Notes: a model not told the origin generated them from the letters alone. 64,000 nucleotides of DNA from Actinoplanes oblitus (GCF_030252345.1 NZ_CP126980.1:3115501-3179500), one strand, 5' to 3'; positions 42,216-53,762 are shown, counted from the first letter of the stretch. Numbers and translations: made by a program.

Positions 42216-43169
42216 ATGTCACTTCCCGACTTCCTGATCGCCGGAGTCCCCAAGGCGGGCACGACGGCCCTGCACGCGGCCCTGACCGCGCACCCTCAGC
42301 TGTTCCTGCCGCCGGTGAAGGAACCCAAGTTCTTCCTCTCCGACGGACCGCCCCCGGCCCACGGCGGACCCGGTGACGTGCAGACCTACCAGGAGCACGT
42401 CTGGCGCCGCGCCGACTACGAGGCGCTGTTCGCGCCGGCCCCGCCGGGCGCCAGGAAGGGCGAGGCCACCCCGTTCTACCTGCACGACCTGGCCGCCCAC
42501 GACCGGATCAAGGCACTGGTCCCGGACGTGCGGATCATTCTGCTGCTGCGCGACCCGGTGGACCGGGCGCACTCCAACTGGACCCACCTGTGGAACGCGG
42601 GCCTGGAGCCGGAGGCCGACTTCCTGGCCGCCTGCCGGGCCGAGCCGGGTCGCCGGGCGGCCGGCTGGGCGCAGTTCTGGCACTACCTCGACCTGGGCCG
42701 GTACGGCCACCAGGTGGAGCACCTCTACCAGCGGTTCTCCCGCGACCAGGTGCTGCTGCTGCGGTACCGCGAGCTGAAGGACGCGCCGCGCGCCACCCTG
42801 GACCGGGTCTGCGCGTTCCTCGGCGTGCGCACCGGCCTGCTCGGCGCGATCCCGCGGGAGAACGTGAACCGGCACGTCGTCGAGGACACCGCTGTCAACC
42901 GGGTGCTGCGCGGCCTGCTCCGCTCCGGCGGGAACTTCGGCCACCGCTTCCCGGTGCCCCTGCGGCTGGCCGCCCGCGGCCCGCTGCTCACCCTGCTGCA
43001 CCGCAAGACGGGCACCCGGCCGGTGACCACCCCGGCCGAGCGCGCCGAGCTGCTGCCGCACTTCGCCGCGGACATCGCGCTGCTGCAGGACGTCACCGGT
43101 GAGCGGTACGACGACTGGCTCAGCGTGGACCGACACGCCCGGACCGCAGATACTCCACCAATTCAATAG
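42216..43169 (+). CDS. PAPS-dependent sulfotransferase
   Basis: A 317-residue sulfotransferase domain protein. The 5'-phosphosulfate loop is FLIAGVPKAGTTALH (about 6-20) and the 3'-phosphate motif is ILLLRDPVDRAHSNW (R112 and S120). Both match carbohydrate sulfotransferases (Sulfotransfer_1/3). ATG at 42216 with GGGAGG upstream. Its position between glycosyltransferases and a glycan-binding-like propeller suggests that it sulfates a surface polysaccharide or glycolipid. No PAPS-synthesis gene is nearby. Confidence 0.9.
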   Translation: MSLPDFLIAGVPKAGTTALHAALTAHPQLFLPPVKEPKFFLSDGPPPAHGGPGDVQTYQEHVWRRADYEALFAPAPPGARKGEATPFYLHDLAAHDRIKALVPDVRIILLLRDPVDRAHSNWTHLWNAGLEPEADFLAACRAEPGRRAAGWAQFWHYLDLGRYGHQVEHLYQRFSRDQVLLLRYRELKDAPRATLDRVCAFLGVRTGLLGAIPRENVNRHVVEDTAVNRVLRGLLRSGGNFGHRFPVPLRLAARGPLLTLLHRKTGTRPVTTPAERAELLPHFAADIALLQDVTGERYDDWLSVDRHARTADTPPIQ

Positions 43170-43217
43170 GTTATGTCACCATTGTGCCCGTCGTACCGAA
43201 ATGACCGGGAGGCGAAG

Positions 43218-44129
43218 TTGTCCGTCGGAACCACCACCCTGCCCCTGCCCAGCTGGGACGACTCCACGGTGGTGGTGGAGCCGCCCGGCACCGAGCCGGG
43301 AGCCTGGTCCGGGGCCCCGAGCACGATCACCGTGGACGGTCACGTCTACCTGGCGTACCGGCTGCGGCTGCCGATCGGCGCCGGGCGGGGCATCGCCAAC
43401 GTGGTCGCCCGGTCCGCCGACGGGCTGGCCTTCACCGTGGTGGCCGAGGTGAGCAAGGACCGCTTCGGCGCCGAGTCGCTGGAACGGCCGGCGCTGGTGC
43501 ACACCCCGGACGGGCGCTGGCGGCTCTACGTCAGCGCGGCCACCCCGGGCACCAAGCACTGGCGGGTCGACCTGCTCGAGGCGGACACCCCGGAGGGGCT
43601 GGCCACCGCGACCCCCCGGACCGTACTGGCCGGTGACGAGACCGCCGGCGTCAAGGACCCGGTGCTGCACCACGACGAGCACGGCTGGCACCTGTGGGCC
43701 TCGGTGCACCCGCTGGAGTCCTGGGACGACGCCGACCGGATGACCACCGAGTACGCCACCAGCCCGGACGGCGTGCACTGGACCTGGCGGCGGACCGCGC
43801 TGGCCGGGCGGCCGGGCCGGTGGGACGCGCGCGGGGTGCGGGTGTCCTCGGTGCACGTGGTGGGCGACGAGATCACGGTGGCCTACGACGGGCGGGCCAC
43901 GGCGGGGGAGAACTGGGAGGAGCGGACCGGGGTGGCCCGCGGCACCCGCCTGCCGGACGGCACGTTCGGCGCGCTCACCGCCGAGGAGCACGAGCCGGTG
44001 GGCAGCCCGCACCCGCCGTACGGCCTGCGCTACCTGAGCCTGGCCGACGCGCCGGACGGGAGCCGGCGGCTGTACTACGAGGCGACGCGGGCGGACGGGG
44101 CGCACGACTTGCGTACCGAAAAGGTCTGA
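43218..44129 (+). CDS. GH43/GH32-like five-bladed beta-propeller protein
   Basis: A 303-residue protein resembling the N-terminal propeller of family 43/32/68 glycosidases: blades are marked by [43 protein letters not shown] and [14 protein letters not shown]. It has no signal peptide. The chosen TTG start has GGGAGG at ideal distance; an ATG 15 codons upstream lacks one. Acidic residues typical of active sites are present (for example in VKDPVL), but I cannot verify a full catalytic set. It is the last gene before a terminator and probably acts with the sulfotransferase. Confidence 0.75.
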   Translation: MSVGTTTLPLPSWDDSTVVVEPPGTEPGAWSGAPSTITVDGHVYLAYRLRLPIGAGRGIANVVARSADGLAFTVVAEVSKDRFGAESLERPALVHTPDGRWRLYVSAATPGTKHWRVDLLEADTPEGLATATPRTVLAGDETAGVKDPVLHHDEHGWHLWASVHPLESWDDADRMTTEYATSPDGVHWTWRRTALAGRPGRWDARGVRVSSVHVVGDEITVAYDGRATAGENWEERTGVARGTRLPDGTFGALTAEEHEPVGSPHPPYGLRYLSLADAPDGSRRLYYEATRADGAHDLRTEKV

Positions 44130-44232
44130 GAGGGTTGTCACTCTCCGTGGGGGCGCTGAGTAGCGGCCGGAGCGCTGCGGCATAGCGTGGAGCACGGCGC
44201 TGGCGGTTGCGCACAGTGACGGCGCGTCGATG

Positions 44233-44267
44233 AGGCGGAATCGGGCTCACCAGGCCCGGTTCCGCCT
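44233..44267 (+). terminator. Terminator after the beta-propeller gene
   Basis: AGGCGGAATCGGGC and GCCCGGTTCCGCCT form 14-bp arms with one wobble pair around a 7-nt loop, about 100 bp beyond the stop. It separates the glycan locus from the kinase gene, which must therefore have its own promoter in 44268-44408. Confidence 0.75.
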
Positions 44268-44408
44268 TCGCATTTCTGCGGAATAGATGGACGACAATTC
44301 TTCGGCCACTGTGGAGTCCATTGTTCGTCCCGATCGGTGGACAGCGACGTTTGTGTCCGGAGCGCGAGGGTATCGGCGACACCATCGAAATCATGGGAGG
44401 GAGCGCCG

Positions 44409-45377
<969 letters not shown>

Positions 45378-46165
45378 CACCCGCCGGGCGGGGCCGTAGC
45401 CGCGGGACCCGCAGAACAGCAGGTCCAGTCCGGTCAGCGCGGCCAGCTCCTCGACCACGTCACCGGCCCGCAACTCCCACTCCACCGGCACGTCCGGGAC
45501 ACTGGCGGCGGCCTTGCGCAGGGCGTCCTCGTACGTCTCCCGGGCGGTGTCCAGGAACGCCCGCTCCGCGTCGTCACCGATCAGGAACGGCAGCGCCGCG
45601 TCGCCCGCGGCCACCACGGTGACCAGCAGCAGCGGGAGCCCGGTACGCCGGGCCAACTCGGCCGCCGCGTCCAGCGCCGCCCGCCCGTCCGGGGTGTCCA
45701 CGTAGGCGACCCCGATCCGCCCGGCGCTGCCCGGCGCCGCCGGACCGCCGGCCGGAGTGACCGCGACCGGGCAGACACTGCCGGCCAGCAGCCGCTCGGC
45801 GGTGCTGCCGGCGAAGAGCCGGGCGGCCGGCGCCGCCGCACCCGAGCCGACCACCAGCATCGCCGCCCCGGTCTGCTCGGCCAGGTCGTGCAGGCCGTGC
45901 GCCGCCGAGCTGGACGCCACGATCCGGTACTCCACCCCGGGCGGGTCGCCCAGCGTGGAGCGGGCCTGCGCCAGGATCCGCTCGGCGGCCCGGTGCCGGT
46001 CGGCGATCCACTCGGCGTCCACCCGGCCGGAGCCGATGGCCGAGGGTGCCGGGTGGACGACCACGACGACCAGCGGCGCCTGCCGGGCCTCGGCCAGCCA
46101 GCGTCCGAGGGCCAGCGCGTCGGCCGCACCCGGACTGTGATCCACCCCGACGACCACCGGCCCGC

Positions 46166-47581
46166 TCATGACTCGGCCCCCTCCCGGTTACGGAGCCGGG
46201 AGTGCCGGTACCCGTAGAGCCCGTAGATGATCAGGCCGACCGCCAGCCACACCACGAACCGGAGCCAGGTGTCCCAGGGCAGGTCGGACATCAGGTAGAC
46301 GGCGAACGCCACGCCGATCAGCGGGAGCACCGGCGACCACGGCACCCGATACGGCCGGGGCATCTCCGGCCGCGTCCGGCGCAGCACTATCACCCCGATG
46401 TTGACCAGCACGAACGCGAACAGCGTGCCGATGTTGACCAGCTCCACGATGGTGCCCAGCGGGACCAGCGCGGCCAGGATCGCGATCAGGCCGCCCAGGA
46501 CGAAGGTCAGCTTGGCCGGGGTGCCGTACCGAGGGTGCACGGTGGCCATCCGGCGGGGCAGCAGACCGTCCCGGCACATCGCGAAGAAGATCCGCGTCTG
46601 ACCGTAGAAGATCACCAGCACCACGCTGGTGATCGCGACCACCGCGCCCAGCGCCAGGATCCCGGCCGCCCAGCTCATCCCGGCGCCCTGGTCGAGGGCC
46701 GCGGCGAGCGGCGCGTCGCTGTCCTTCATCTGGTCCGGGGTGGCGATGCCGAGCGCGCCCACCGTGGTGAGCACGTAGAACACCGTGCAGATGGCGAGCG
46801 AGCCGATGATCGCCCAGGGCAGGTCGCGGGCCGGGTTGCGGGCCTCCTCACTGCCGGTGGAGACCGCGTCGAACCCGATGTAGGCGAAGAAGATGATCGC
46901 CGCGGCCGCGGTTATCCCGTCCACCCCGGCCGGTGCGAACGGGTGGAAGTTGCCGGTGCCGAAGTTCGCGAACGCCACCACGATGAAGAAGACCAGCACG
47001 ACCAGCTTGATCACGACCATCACCAGGTTCACCCGGACGCTCTCGGTCACGCCGCGGACCAGCAGGAACGTGATGGCCAGGACCACGAAGACGGCGGGCA
47101 GGTTGAAGATGCCGCCGTCCTCCGGGGACTTGGCGATCGCGTCCGGCAGGCTGACCCCGAACGCCGCGTCGAGGAACGCGTTCAGGTTGCCGCCCCAGCC
47201 GATGGCGATGCCGGCCACCGACACGCCGTACTCCAGGATGAGGTCCCAGCCGATGATCCAGGCGACGATCTCGCCGAGGGTGGCGTAGGTGTAGGTGTAC
47301 GCGCTGCCGGAGACCGGGATCGACGACGCCAGCTCGGCGTAGGACAGCGCCGAGAACGTGCAGGCCACCGCCGCCAGGACGAACGAGAGGATCACCGCGG
47401 GCCCGGCGATGCCGGACCCCTTGCCGATCACCACGAAGATCCCGGTACCGATGATGGCGCCGACCCCCATCGCGGTCAGCTGGGTCACCCCGACCGCCTT
47501 CTTGAGCTCGCTGCCCTCCTCGGATGTCTCGTGGATCAGCGACCCCACGTCCCGGATGGCGAACAGTCCGGATCCGGCCAT
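46166..47581 (-). CDS. APC-family cationic amino acid permease (CAT/YfnA type)
   Basis: A 471-residue transporter with 12 predicted helices. N-terminal LKKAVGVTQLTAMGVGAIIGTGIFVVIG is the APC helix-1 signature, FSALSYAELASSIPVSGSAYTYTY marks helix 3, and FFAYIGFDAVSTGSEEARNPARDLPWAI helix 6-loop. The ATG has GGAAGGGGG upstream. Arg/Lys or another basic amino acid is the usual substrate. It precedes the USP gene with a four-base overlap. Confidence 0.9.
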   Translation of the reverse strand: MAGSGLFAIRDVGSLIHETSEEGSELKKAVGVTQLTAMGVGAIIGTGIFVVIGKGSGIAGPAVILSFVLAAVACTFSALSYAELASSIPVSGSAYTYTYATLGEIVAWIIGWDLILEYGVSVAGIAIGWGGNLNAFLDAAFGVSLPDAIAKSPEDGGIFNLPAVFVVLAITFLLVRGVTESVRVNLVMVVIKLVVLVFFIVVAFANFGTGNFHPFAPAGVDGITAAAAIIFFAYIGFDAVSTGSEEARNPARDLPWAIIGSLAICTVFYVLTTVGALGIATPDQMKDSDAPLAAALDQGAGMSWAAGILALGAVVAITSVVLVIFYGQTRIFFAMCRDGLLPRRMATVHPRYGTPAKLTFVLGGLIAILAALVPLGTIVELVNIGTLFAFVLVNIGVIVLRRTRPEMPRPYRVPWSPVLPLIGVAFAVYLMSDLPWDTWLRFVVWLAVGLIIYGLYGYRHSRLRNREGAES

Positions 47582-47939
47582 GCCGTGCCCCCTTCCGCTG
47601 CGTCAGATCACCGTCATCCCGCGATCACCCCGACCGCAAGCGGAACGGGGAGACGATCGGCGCGATGTGGGAAGTTCGGTTTCCCGGCTTGCCCCCGGAC
47701 AGACCCGGTGGATGAAAAAACCTTCGGCGTACGCGGTGTGCGCCGTCCCCGACAAACCGCGCGGCAGCCTGCGAGGGGTACGGCGGGGCGGGTACGGTGG
47801 GTAGGTCGGGCAAAACGCCCGACTCGGAGTTTTTGCCCGGTTCGGAGCTTCTGGCCACGTCCAGATGGGTTCCTCCGGTCGGCTCGGAGTTTCTGGTCAG
47901 CTCGGGCTTCTGCCGGGCTTCTCGTGGGGCGAGGTCACG

Positions 47940-48257
47940 ATGGGGCAGGCCGTGATGACGACACGGCAGCAGGCCGACGGCGCCATGGTCGTCGACGTAC
48001 GAGGCAGCCTGGACGCGGCGACCGTCGACTCGCTGCGCGAGCTCCTGCGCGAGACTCTGCAGCGCGACCGTCCCACGGCGATGATCGTCGACCTGACGTA
48101 CGTCACCTTCATGGACTCGGTGGGGATCGGCGCCCTGGTCGCCGGCCAGCGTGCGGCCCGCGACATCGGGACCCGCTTCCAGCTGCGCAACCCGAGCGAA
48201 TTCGTCCATCGGCAGCTCCGCGTGACCGGGCTGACCGAGCTCCTCGGCTGCATCTGA
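47940..48257 (+). CDS. STAS-domain anti-sigma factor antagonist
   Basis: A 105-residue single STAS domain. It has the signature IVDLTYVTFMDSVGIGALVAG with D59 and phosphorylatable S60, as in SpoIIAA/RsbV/BldG. Phosphorylation at this Ser by an anti-sigma kinase would control release of a sigma factor. ATG at 47940 follows GGCGAGG; an in-frame ATG 25 codons upstream would add sequence unlike the family. No anti-sigma factor kinase is adjacent, so the partner must be elsewhere. Two repeat blocks follow the gene. Confidence 0.92.
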   Translation: MGQAVMTTRQQADGAMVVDVRGSLDAATVDSLRELLRETLQRDRPTAMIVDLTYVTFMDSVGIGALVAGQRAARDIGTRFQLRNPSEFVHRQLRVTGLTELLGCI

Positions 48258-48340
48258 CCCCTGCTCGCGGGTCTGCACTCCTTCTTTCGCCGCACCCGGG
48301 GCTGCTCAGGGTCCGCGGCCGGTCGCGGTCCGGCCTGGGG

Positions 48341-48590
48341 GTTGTTGGTCGCGGTCCCGGCCGCCGGTTGTGGTCCGTGGTTGGTTGCGGTTGGGCTGCC
48401 AGGCCAGGGGGTTGTTGGTGGCGGTCTCGGCCGCCGGTTGTGGTCCGTGGTTGGTTGCGGTTGGGCTGCCAGGCCAGGGGGTTGTTGGTGGCGGTCTCGG
48501 CCGCCGGTCGTGGTCCGTGGTTGGTTGCGGTTGGGCTGCCAGGCCAGGGGGCTGTTTGTCGCGGTCCCGGCCGCCGGTCGCGGCCCGCCG
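48341..48590. repeat. 70-bp tandem repeat (about 3.6 copies)
   Basis: Units begin GTTGTTGGT at 48341, 48411 and 48481, with a degenerate start GCTGTTTGT at 48551, an exact 70-bp period. Copies two and three are nearly identical. A 70-bp period is not a multiple of three, so it would not keep a reading frame. It lies directly after the STAS gene. Confidence 0.85.
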
Positions 48591-48701
48591 ACGATCTGGC
48601 CCGATCTGGTGTGCGGTCCGTGGGCCGGCTTTCCGGCCGAGCCCCTACATTCCCGGTACGCCCCACGCCCGGCACCGCCACCACCCCGCCCCGCACCGCC
48701 C

Positions 48702-48990
48702 GGCTGGTCGTCACGGTGGTGTCCGGGCTCGGGATAGGGCGCTCAGTGCCAGCCGGGGTTGTCCGGCTGGTCGTGGTGGTGGTGTCCGGGCTCGGGATAG
48801 GGCGCTCAGTGCCAGCCGGGGGTGTGTGGCTGGTGGTCACGGTGGTGTCCGGGGCCGGGATAGGGCGTTGGGTGCCAGCCGGGGTGTGTGGCTGGTGGTC
48901 ACGGTGGTGTGCGGGGCCGGGATAGGGCGTTGGGTGCCAGCCGGGTGTTCGGCTGGTTGTCACGGTGGTGTGCGGAGCGGTGGGGACTGG
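48702..48990. repeat. 63-bp tandem repeat, locus 2 (about 4.5 copies)
   Basis: GGCTGG marks unit starts at 48702, 48765, 48828, 48890 and 48951 (63, 63, 62 and 61 bp apart), with a truncated last copy ending near the P450 stop. Each core is bounded by GGCTGG and CCAGCCGG. The same family occurs in reverse complement at 20983-21175. The 62/61-bp units break any reading frame. Confidence 0.85.
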
Positions 48991-48996
48991 CCGGGG

Positions 48997-50262
48997 TCAG
49001 TGGCTGACCAGGACTCGGGCGCGGACCGGGAGGGAGAGCGGGCCCCGGATGATGCTGGCGTCGCGGCGGCGGAGCGGGCTGGCGCGCCGCAGGTCGGGCA
49101 TCCGTTCGGCGAGCATGCGCAGGGCGATGCTCGCCTCCAGGCGGGCCAGGGGAGCGCCGACGCAGTAGTGGATGCCGCTGGAGAAGGCCAGGTGGTCGGC
49201 CTCCGGGACGCGGTGGATGTCGAACTGGTCGGCGCGGGAGTAGACGGACGGGTCGCGGTTGGCGCCGCCGAGCAGGGCGACGACGAACTGGCCGCGGCGG
49301 ACCGGGACGCCGGCGATCTCGACGTCCTCGCGGGCGCAGCGGGCGGTGCGCTGCACCGGCGGGTCCCAGCGCAGCGTCTCCTCGACCGCGGCGTCGGCCA
49401 GGCCGGCCGGGTCGGCGCCGAGCGCGGCCCACTGGGTGGGGTGGTCGAGCAGGGCGTTGACGGCGTTGCCGATCAGGTTGACGGTGGTCTCGAAGCCCGC
49501 CACGAGCAGCAGCCGGCACATGGGCAGCAGCTCGTGTGACTGGATCTGATCACCCTCGGCGGCGAGGATGCGGCTCACCGCGTCGTCCGCCGGTTCGCGG
49601 CGGCGCAGCACGAAGAGCCGGATGAAGACCTCGTCGATGGCGTTGCTGGCGGCCACCAGCCGGGCCGCGTGGCGCAGCGAGCGGACCCCGTCGAGGGCGC
49701 TGCCGACGACCGCGCCGTGCGCCGCGAACGCCTCGGCGTCCGCGTCCGGTATGCCCATCAGGTCGGTGATCACCGCGATCGGCAGCGGTGCCGCGAAGTC
49801 GCTGACCAGGTCGAACGTGCCCTTGGCGGCGGCCCGGTCGAGCAGCTCGCCGACCACCCGCTCGACACGCGGCCGGTAACCGGCGATCTGTTTCGGGCTG
49901 AACGCCGGCTGGGCGAGCCGGCGCAGCCGGGTGTGCTCGGGCGGGTCCTTGTCCAGGAACGACATGTCGATCTCGTCGCCCGGCGCGCCCGGCCCGTTCA
50001 TCGCCACCGCGCGCGGCCCGAACCGCCTGTCGCGCAGCACGCTGTTGCAGACGGTGTGCGTCGCTGTCGTGTAGTTGCCGAGCCGGGTCGGCATCAGCGG
50101 CCCGTACGCCCGCACCTCGTCGTAGACGGCGTACGGATTCTCCCGGCCCTCGGCCAGGTGCAGGCGGGACAGTGGATCCCGCCGCACCCGGCCCCAGTAG
50201 TTGATGGCGAGCTGACGGCCGTACAGGGCGGCGGCGAATCGCAGCGCTTGCATGCTGGGCAC
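48997..50262 (-). CDS. Cytochrome P450 (CYP107/105-like)
   Basis: A 421-residue (or 418 from the internal ATG) soluble bacterial P450. Visible are LLLVAGFETTVNLIG (I-helix AGxET), EETLRWDPPVQR (ExxR), and the haem loop AFSSGIHYCVGAPLARLE with the axial Cys. The start GTG CCC AGC ATG offers two starts three codons apart. It comes 36 bp after the GH9 gene on the same strand. No ferredoxin gene is adjacent. The substrate is unknown. Confidence 0.92.
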   Translation of the reverse strand: MPSMQALRFAAALYGRQLAINYWGRVRRDPLSRLHLAEGRENPYAVYDEVRAYGPLMPTRLGNYTTATHTVCNSVLRDRRFGPRAVAMNGPGAPGDEIDMSFLDKDPPEHTRLRRLAQPAFSPKQIAGYRPRVERVVGELLDRAAAKGTFDLVSDFAAPLPIAVITDLMGIPDADAEAFAAHGAVVGSALDGVRSLRHAARLVAASNAIDEVFIRLFVLRRREPADDAVSRILAAEGDQIQSHELLPMCRLLLVAGFETTVNLIGNAVNALLDHPTQWAALGADPAGLADAAVEETLRWDPPVQRTARCAREDVEIAGVPVRRGQFVVALLGGANRDPSVYSRADQFDIHRVPEADHLAFSSGIHYCVGAPLARLEASIALRMLAERMPDLRRASPLRRRDASIIRGPLSLPVRARVLVSH

Positions 50263-50298
50263 GTTACGCCACGAGACGCCGCCGTCGCGGTAAGTGAT

Positions 50299-52491
50299 CT
50301 AGTGGATTTCGGCGACGTACCCGGTCAGGCGAGCCAGCGCCGCGTTCCAGTTGATGGCCAGCTCGTTGGTGGACCAGGACTGGATGTCGTCGATGTAGCA
50401 GAACTGCCCGACGCAGCCCTTCAGCTTCTCCTGCGCGAGCGGGTCCTGGATCGACGAGTTCGGGCCACCGGCCAGGCTGCCGGCCGGCGGGTGCGGCAGC
50501 GCCGGGTCGAGCTGGGCGGCGTACCAGCGGCTGTGCTCGTTCTGCGCGCTGACCTCGCCGTACCCGGTGACGTAGGACCGGTTCAGCGCGTTGCGGCCGA
50601 GCAGGTAGTCCAGGCCGGTGAGCACGCCGTCACGGTACTTGGCGCGCCCGGTCAGCTGGTGCGCCGCGGTGAGCACCACCAGGTTGTTGGCGATGATGCT
50701 GTTCGAGCCCCAGTCCCAGACGTTGTTCGCGGGGGCGTACGCGACGCCGTACGGATGCGCCCGCTGCACCGCCAGGTACTTGTCGGCACCGGCCACCACC
50801 TGCGCCTTGACCCCGTTCAGGCCGGGCAGCTTGTTCGGGAGCAGCGCCAGGTCCATCTTCGCCGGGGCCGCGGTGGCGGCCCAGTCGAACGCGGCCGGCC
50901 CGAACGAGTCGGCGGTGTGCTCGGGCGAGGTGATCACGTCGGTGGCGTACCGCTTCTCGCCGGTGGTCAGGTAGAGCTCGGCGGCCGCCCAGTAGAAGTC
51001 GTCGGTCACCTTGGTGTCGTTGTACGCGCCGCCGCCGACCCCGTCGGACTCCGGGGCGAGCGCGATCGGGTGGGTCTTGGCGGCGGTGTACGCCTTCGTC
51101 GCGGCGGCGAGCGCCCGCTTGGCGAACGCCGGGTCGTACCGCGAGTAGATCCGGGCGGCCTGGGCGGCGGTGGCGGCCAGGTTCAGCGTCGCCGCGGTGG
51201 AGACCGGGTGCAGCTCGCGGGGCTGCGGGTCGGCCGACGGCAGCAGCGGCAGGCCGGTCCACGCCTGGTCATGGATCTTGTGGTGCACCATGCCGTCCGG
51301 CGCCTGCATCTCGAGCAGGAAGTCCAGCTCCCAGCGGGCCTCGTCGAGGATGTCCGGGATCCGGTCGCCGCTCTCCGGGATGTTCAGACTCACCTTGCGT
51401 ACGCCACGGGACTGCTCGTACTCGCTGAGCAGGCCCCACACGGAGATGCCGCCGTTGACCACGTACTTGCCGTGGTCGCCCGCGTCGTACCAGCCGCCGC
51501 GCACGTCCAGGCGGTAGTCGCAGACGCCGGGCTGGCAGGGGACGTCGCCGTCACCCTGGTTGGGGGCGACGTCGACGTGGCCGGCCGGGCGGCCGTAACC
51601 GGGGCGCAGGGCGTCGTCGATGGCGATACCGGAGCGCTGGGTGTAGAAGAACTTCAGCGAGTCGGCGCGCAGCCGGTCGTAGGCGGCGGCGCCGATGTCG
51701 AACGGCCGGGAGGTCTCGCCGTCCGCCGTCAGGGTGTAACCGCTGCCCGGCTTGGTGAAGCGCGAGAAGTCGATGCTGTGCACGTTCTGTCCGGAGGAGG
51801 CGTCGACGCCGCGCGGCACCGACCGCCCGCTCGCCACGACCTTGCCGTTGTCGTCGGACAGGTGCCACGGCAGGGCGCTGGTGGCCTCGGTGACCAGCGT
51901 GGCGCCCTTCGGCCCGGCCGGCAGGTAGGCGACCTGGTTCACCCGGACCCGGGGCCCGGTGTCCGGCACGTAGACCTCCGGCGGCACCCCGCCCACCAGC
52001 GAGACGTTGTCCACGCAGAAGTGCCACGGCTCGGCACTGCCGCCCACCTGGAACGCGACCTGCCCCTGAGCCGTGCTGGTCGAGGCGGTGAACGTGTACT
52101 CGTAGTGCTGGAGCCCGCCGAGCGCCGGCGACTGCTCGAAGTACGTGTCGTACGGGCTGACCGCGAGCCCGGTGACCGCCCGCACCACGTGCCCGGCGTC
52201 GCCGCTCGCGTCGAAGGCGAACCGGTACGTCTCACCGGCCACGAGGTCGATGTCGTTCTGCCCGATCGCGGCGTCCCACCGGTTGGCGGTGCCGCCGGGC
52301 ACGTCCACGCAGGCCTGCCCGTCGCTGAGCGCGATGGGCATGCCGGACGTGGACCAGAAAGGGTCGGTACCGCTGTCGAAACCGCCGTTGACCACCTGCT
52401 CGACCTCGTCCGCCAGGGCGGGGACGACGGCGGCGCCGACGAGTAAGAGGGTTGTCGCACTGATGGCGAGGGAGCGCTCCCATAGATGCAT
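50299..52491 (-). CDS. Secreted GH9 endoglucanase/cellulase
   Basis: A 730-residue enzyme. Signal peptide 1-28 (cleaved after ALA), a CBM4/9-like domain (about 30-170, begins [12 protein letters not shown]), an Ig-like CelD_N domain (about 180-265, RVNQVAYLP), and the GH9 (alpha/alpha)6 catalytic domain. The catalytic Asp pair is D336/D339 in [13 protein letters not shown]; the proton donor is E710 in [10 protein letters not shown]. Several Cys are likely disulfide-bonded. The ATG at 52491 was taken because it directly precedes the signal; the GTG 12 codons upstream is an alternative. Degrades beta-1,4-glucan outside the cell. Confidence 0.92.
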   Translation of the reverse strand: MHLWERSLAISATTLLLVGAAVVPALADEVEQVVNGGFDSGTDPFWSTSGMPIALSDGQACVDVPGGTANRWDAAIGQNDIDLVAGETYRFAFDASGDAGHVVRAVTGLAVSPYDTYFEQSPALGGLQHYEYTFTASTSTAQGQVAFQVGGSAEPWHFCVDNVSLVGGVPPEVYVPDTGPRVRVNQVAYLPAGPKGATLVTEATSALPWHLSDDNGKVVASGRSVPRGVDASSGQNVHSIDFSRFTKPGSGYTLTADGETSRPFDIGAAAYDRLRADSLKFFYTQRSGIAIDDALRPGYGRPAGHVDVAPNQGDGDVPCQPGVCDYRLDVRGGWYDAGDHGKYVVNGGISVWGLLSEYEQSRGVRKVSLNIPESGDRIPDILDEARWELDFLLEMQAPDGMVHHKIHDQAWTGLPLLPSADPQPRELHPVSTAATLNLAATAAQAARIYSRYDPAFAKRALAAATKAYTAAKTHPIALAPESDGVGGGAYNDTKVTDDFYWAAAELYLTTGEKRYATDVITSPEHTADSFGPAAFDWAATAAPAKMDLALLPNKLPGLNGVKAQVVAGADKYLAVQRAHPYGVAYAPANNVWDWGSNSIIANNLVVLTAAHQLTGRAKYRDGVLTGLDYLLGRNALNRSYVTGYGEVSAQNEHSRWYAAQLDPALPHPPAGSLAGGPNSSIQDPLAQEKLKGCVGQFCYIDDIQSWSTNELAINWNAALARLTGYVAEIH

Positions 52492-52523
52492 GGAGACATA
52501 CTGATGACCGGTGTGTTGCCACG

Positions 52524-53762
52524 TCAACGCCCTTGGTCACGAATCCAGGCGTCGATCAGGCCACCGAAGTGCGCGAGGAACTTCTCGTGCTCGTGCACCG
52601 GGTACGTGGCCCGCACCGTCTCGCGCAGCAGCGAGCGGAACTCCTCCGAGGTCACCCAGTCGTAGACGATGTCGTCGAGGTTGCTCAGGTGCTTGTCGCA
52701 GAACTCGCGGTACCTGTCGATCTCGAAATACCGGTCGGCCAGCTCCCGATAGCCGGACAACTTGTCGGCGTACGTCCGCGACGGGTCGTCGGCGATCGCG
52801 AAGTAGTCCCGGGTGTCGGTGTCCAGCCGCATCCGCCGCCCGGTCACCACGCAGAACACCGTCCAGCGCACCAGCGCGGTCATCGCCCACGGGAAGTAGT
52901 AGTGCAGCGAGGTGAGCGCCACGTCGGGGCAGGCGTTCGCGTAGTCGATCGGGAACACGTCGTCGCCGCGCACCAGTGACTCGCAGGAGTTGAACTCCCA
53001 CCTGAAGAACGCGTTGACCAGCCGGGACACCGTCACCACCTCGTCGCCCGCGGTGTCCGACAAGAAGTTGTGGTCGACCTGGTAGCGGGCGTGCATCGGC
53101 TGGTCCGGCTGGAACCGCATCACCATGGTCTCCGGCCCGATGGTCAGCGAGCGGGCGAACACGTCGTAGTCCTCGACCGACGCCTGCAGGTGCATCAGCC
53201 GCTCACCGGACGCGTCGTACGCGGCGTGCAGCTCGTCCGTGTTGCGGATCTTCGAGACGCCGACCCAGGCGCCGCCGTCGTACGGCTTCATGTAGAGCGG
53301 ATAGCCGATCGACGCCGCGGTGGCCTCCAGGTCGAACGACTTGTTGTAGCGCGCCGCGGTGTACGCCCACCGCGAGTTGTCCAGCGGGTTCTTGAACGGG
53401 ACCAGCACCGTCTCCGGCACCTTGAGCCCGAGCCGCATCATCGCGCAGTACGCCGCGTGCTTCTCCATCGACTGGAACGTGAACGGGCTGTTCAGCAGGT
53501 ACACGTCGTCCATCAGCGCGATCTTCTTGAGCCACTCGCGCGGGTGGTAGTACCAGTACGCCAGCCGGTCGATGACCAGCTCGTGCCGTGGCTGGTCGCG
53601 CAGGTTGAACGGCTCGATGGTGACCCGCACCGGCCGGGTCCGGTGGGTGCGCCCGTCGGCGGCGCTCACGTTGCCGAGCCGGCGCAGCAACGCCTCGTAG
53701 GCACGTGGCCAGTCGTCCTCGGTACCCAGCAACAGTCCGATGGTGTGCTCGACGTCGGCCAC
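52524..53762 (-). CDS. ATP-grasp domain protein of unknown specificity
   Basis: A 412-residue protein with an ATP-grasp core. [23 protein letters not shown] (about 152-174) is the ATP-binding Lys strand and Gly-loop, and [25 protein letters not shown] is the acidic metal-binding strand with catalytic Asn-type end. Flanks are long and I do not recognise them (N-terminal [19 protein letters not shown]-terminal helical ERHEHEKF-like tail). Such enzymes join a carboxylate to an amine. The GTG start lies 13 bp after the esterase stop. Role unknown; a peptide or amide ligase is likely. Confidence 0.75.
   Translation of the reverse strand: MADVEHTIGLLLGTEDDWPRAYEALLRRLGNVSAADGRTHRTRPVRVTIEPFNLRDQPRHELVIDRLAYWYYHPREWLKKIALMDDVYLLNSPFTFQSMEKHAAYCAMMRLGLKVPETVLVPFKNPLDNSRWAYTAARYNKSFDLEATAASIGYPLYMKPYDGGAWVGVSKIRNTDELHAAYDASGERLMHLQASVEDYDVFARSLTIGPETMVMRFQPDQPMHARYQVDHNFLSDTAGDEVVTVSRLVNAFFRWEFNSCESLVRGDDVFPIDYANACPDVALTSLHYYFPWAMTALVRWTVFCVVTGRRMRLDTDTRDYFAIADDPSRTYADKLSGYRELADRYFEIDRYREFCDKHLSNLDDIVYDWVTSEEFRSLLRETVRATYPVHEHEKFLAHFGGLIDAWIRDQGR

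Noticed and set aside
48258..48300. Terminator after the STAS gene (GACCC and GGGTC arms)
   Set aside because: Only a 5-bp stem with an 8-nt loop, indistinguishable from background in this GC content.
48109..48963. Long minus-strand open frame across the 63-bp repeats, reading Thr/Pro-rich repeats
   Set aside because: Units of 62 and 61 bp break the period, there is no start signal, it runs through the antisense of the STAS gene, and the sequence matches an intergenic repeat elsewhere.
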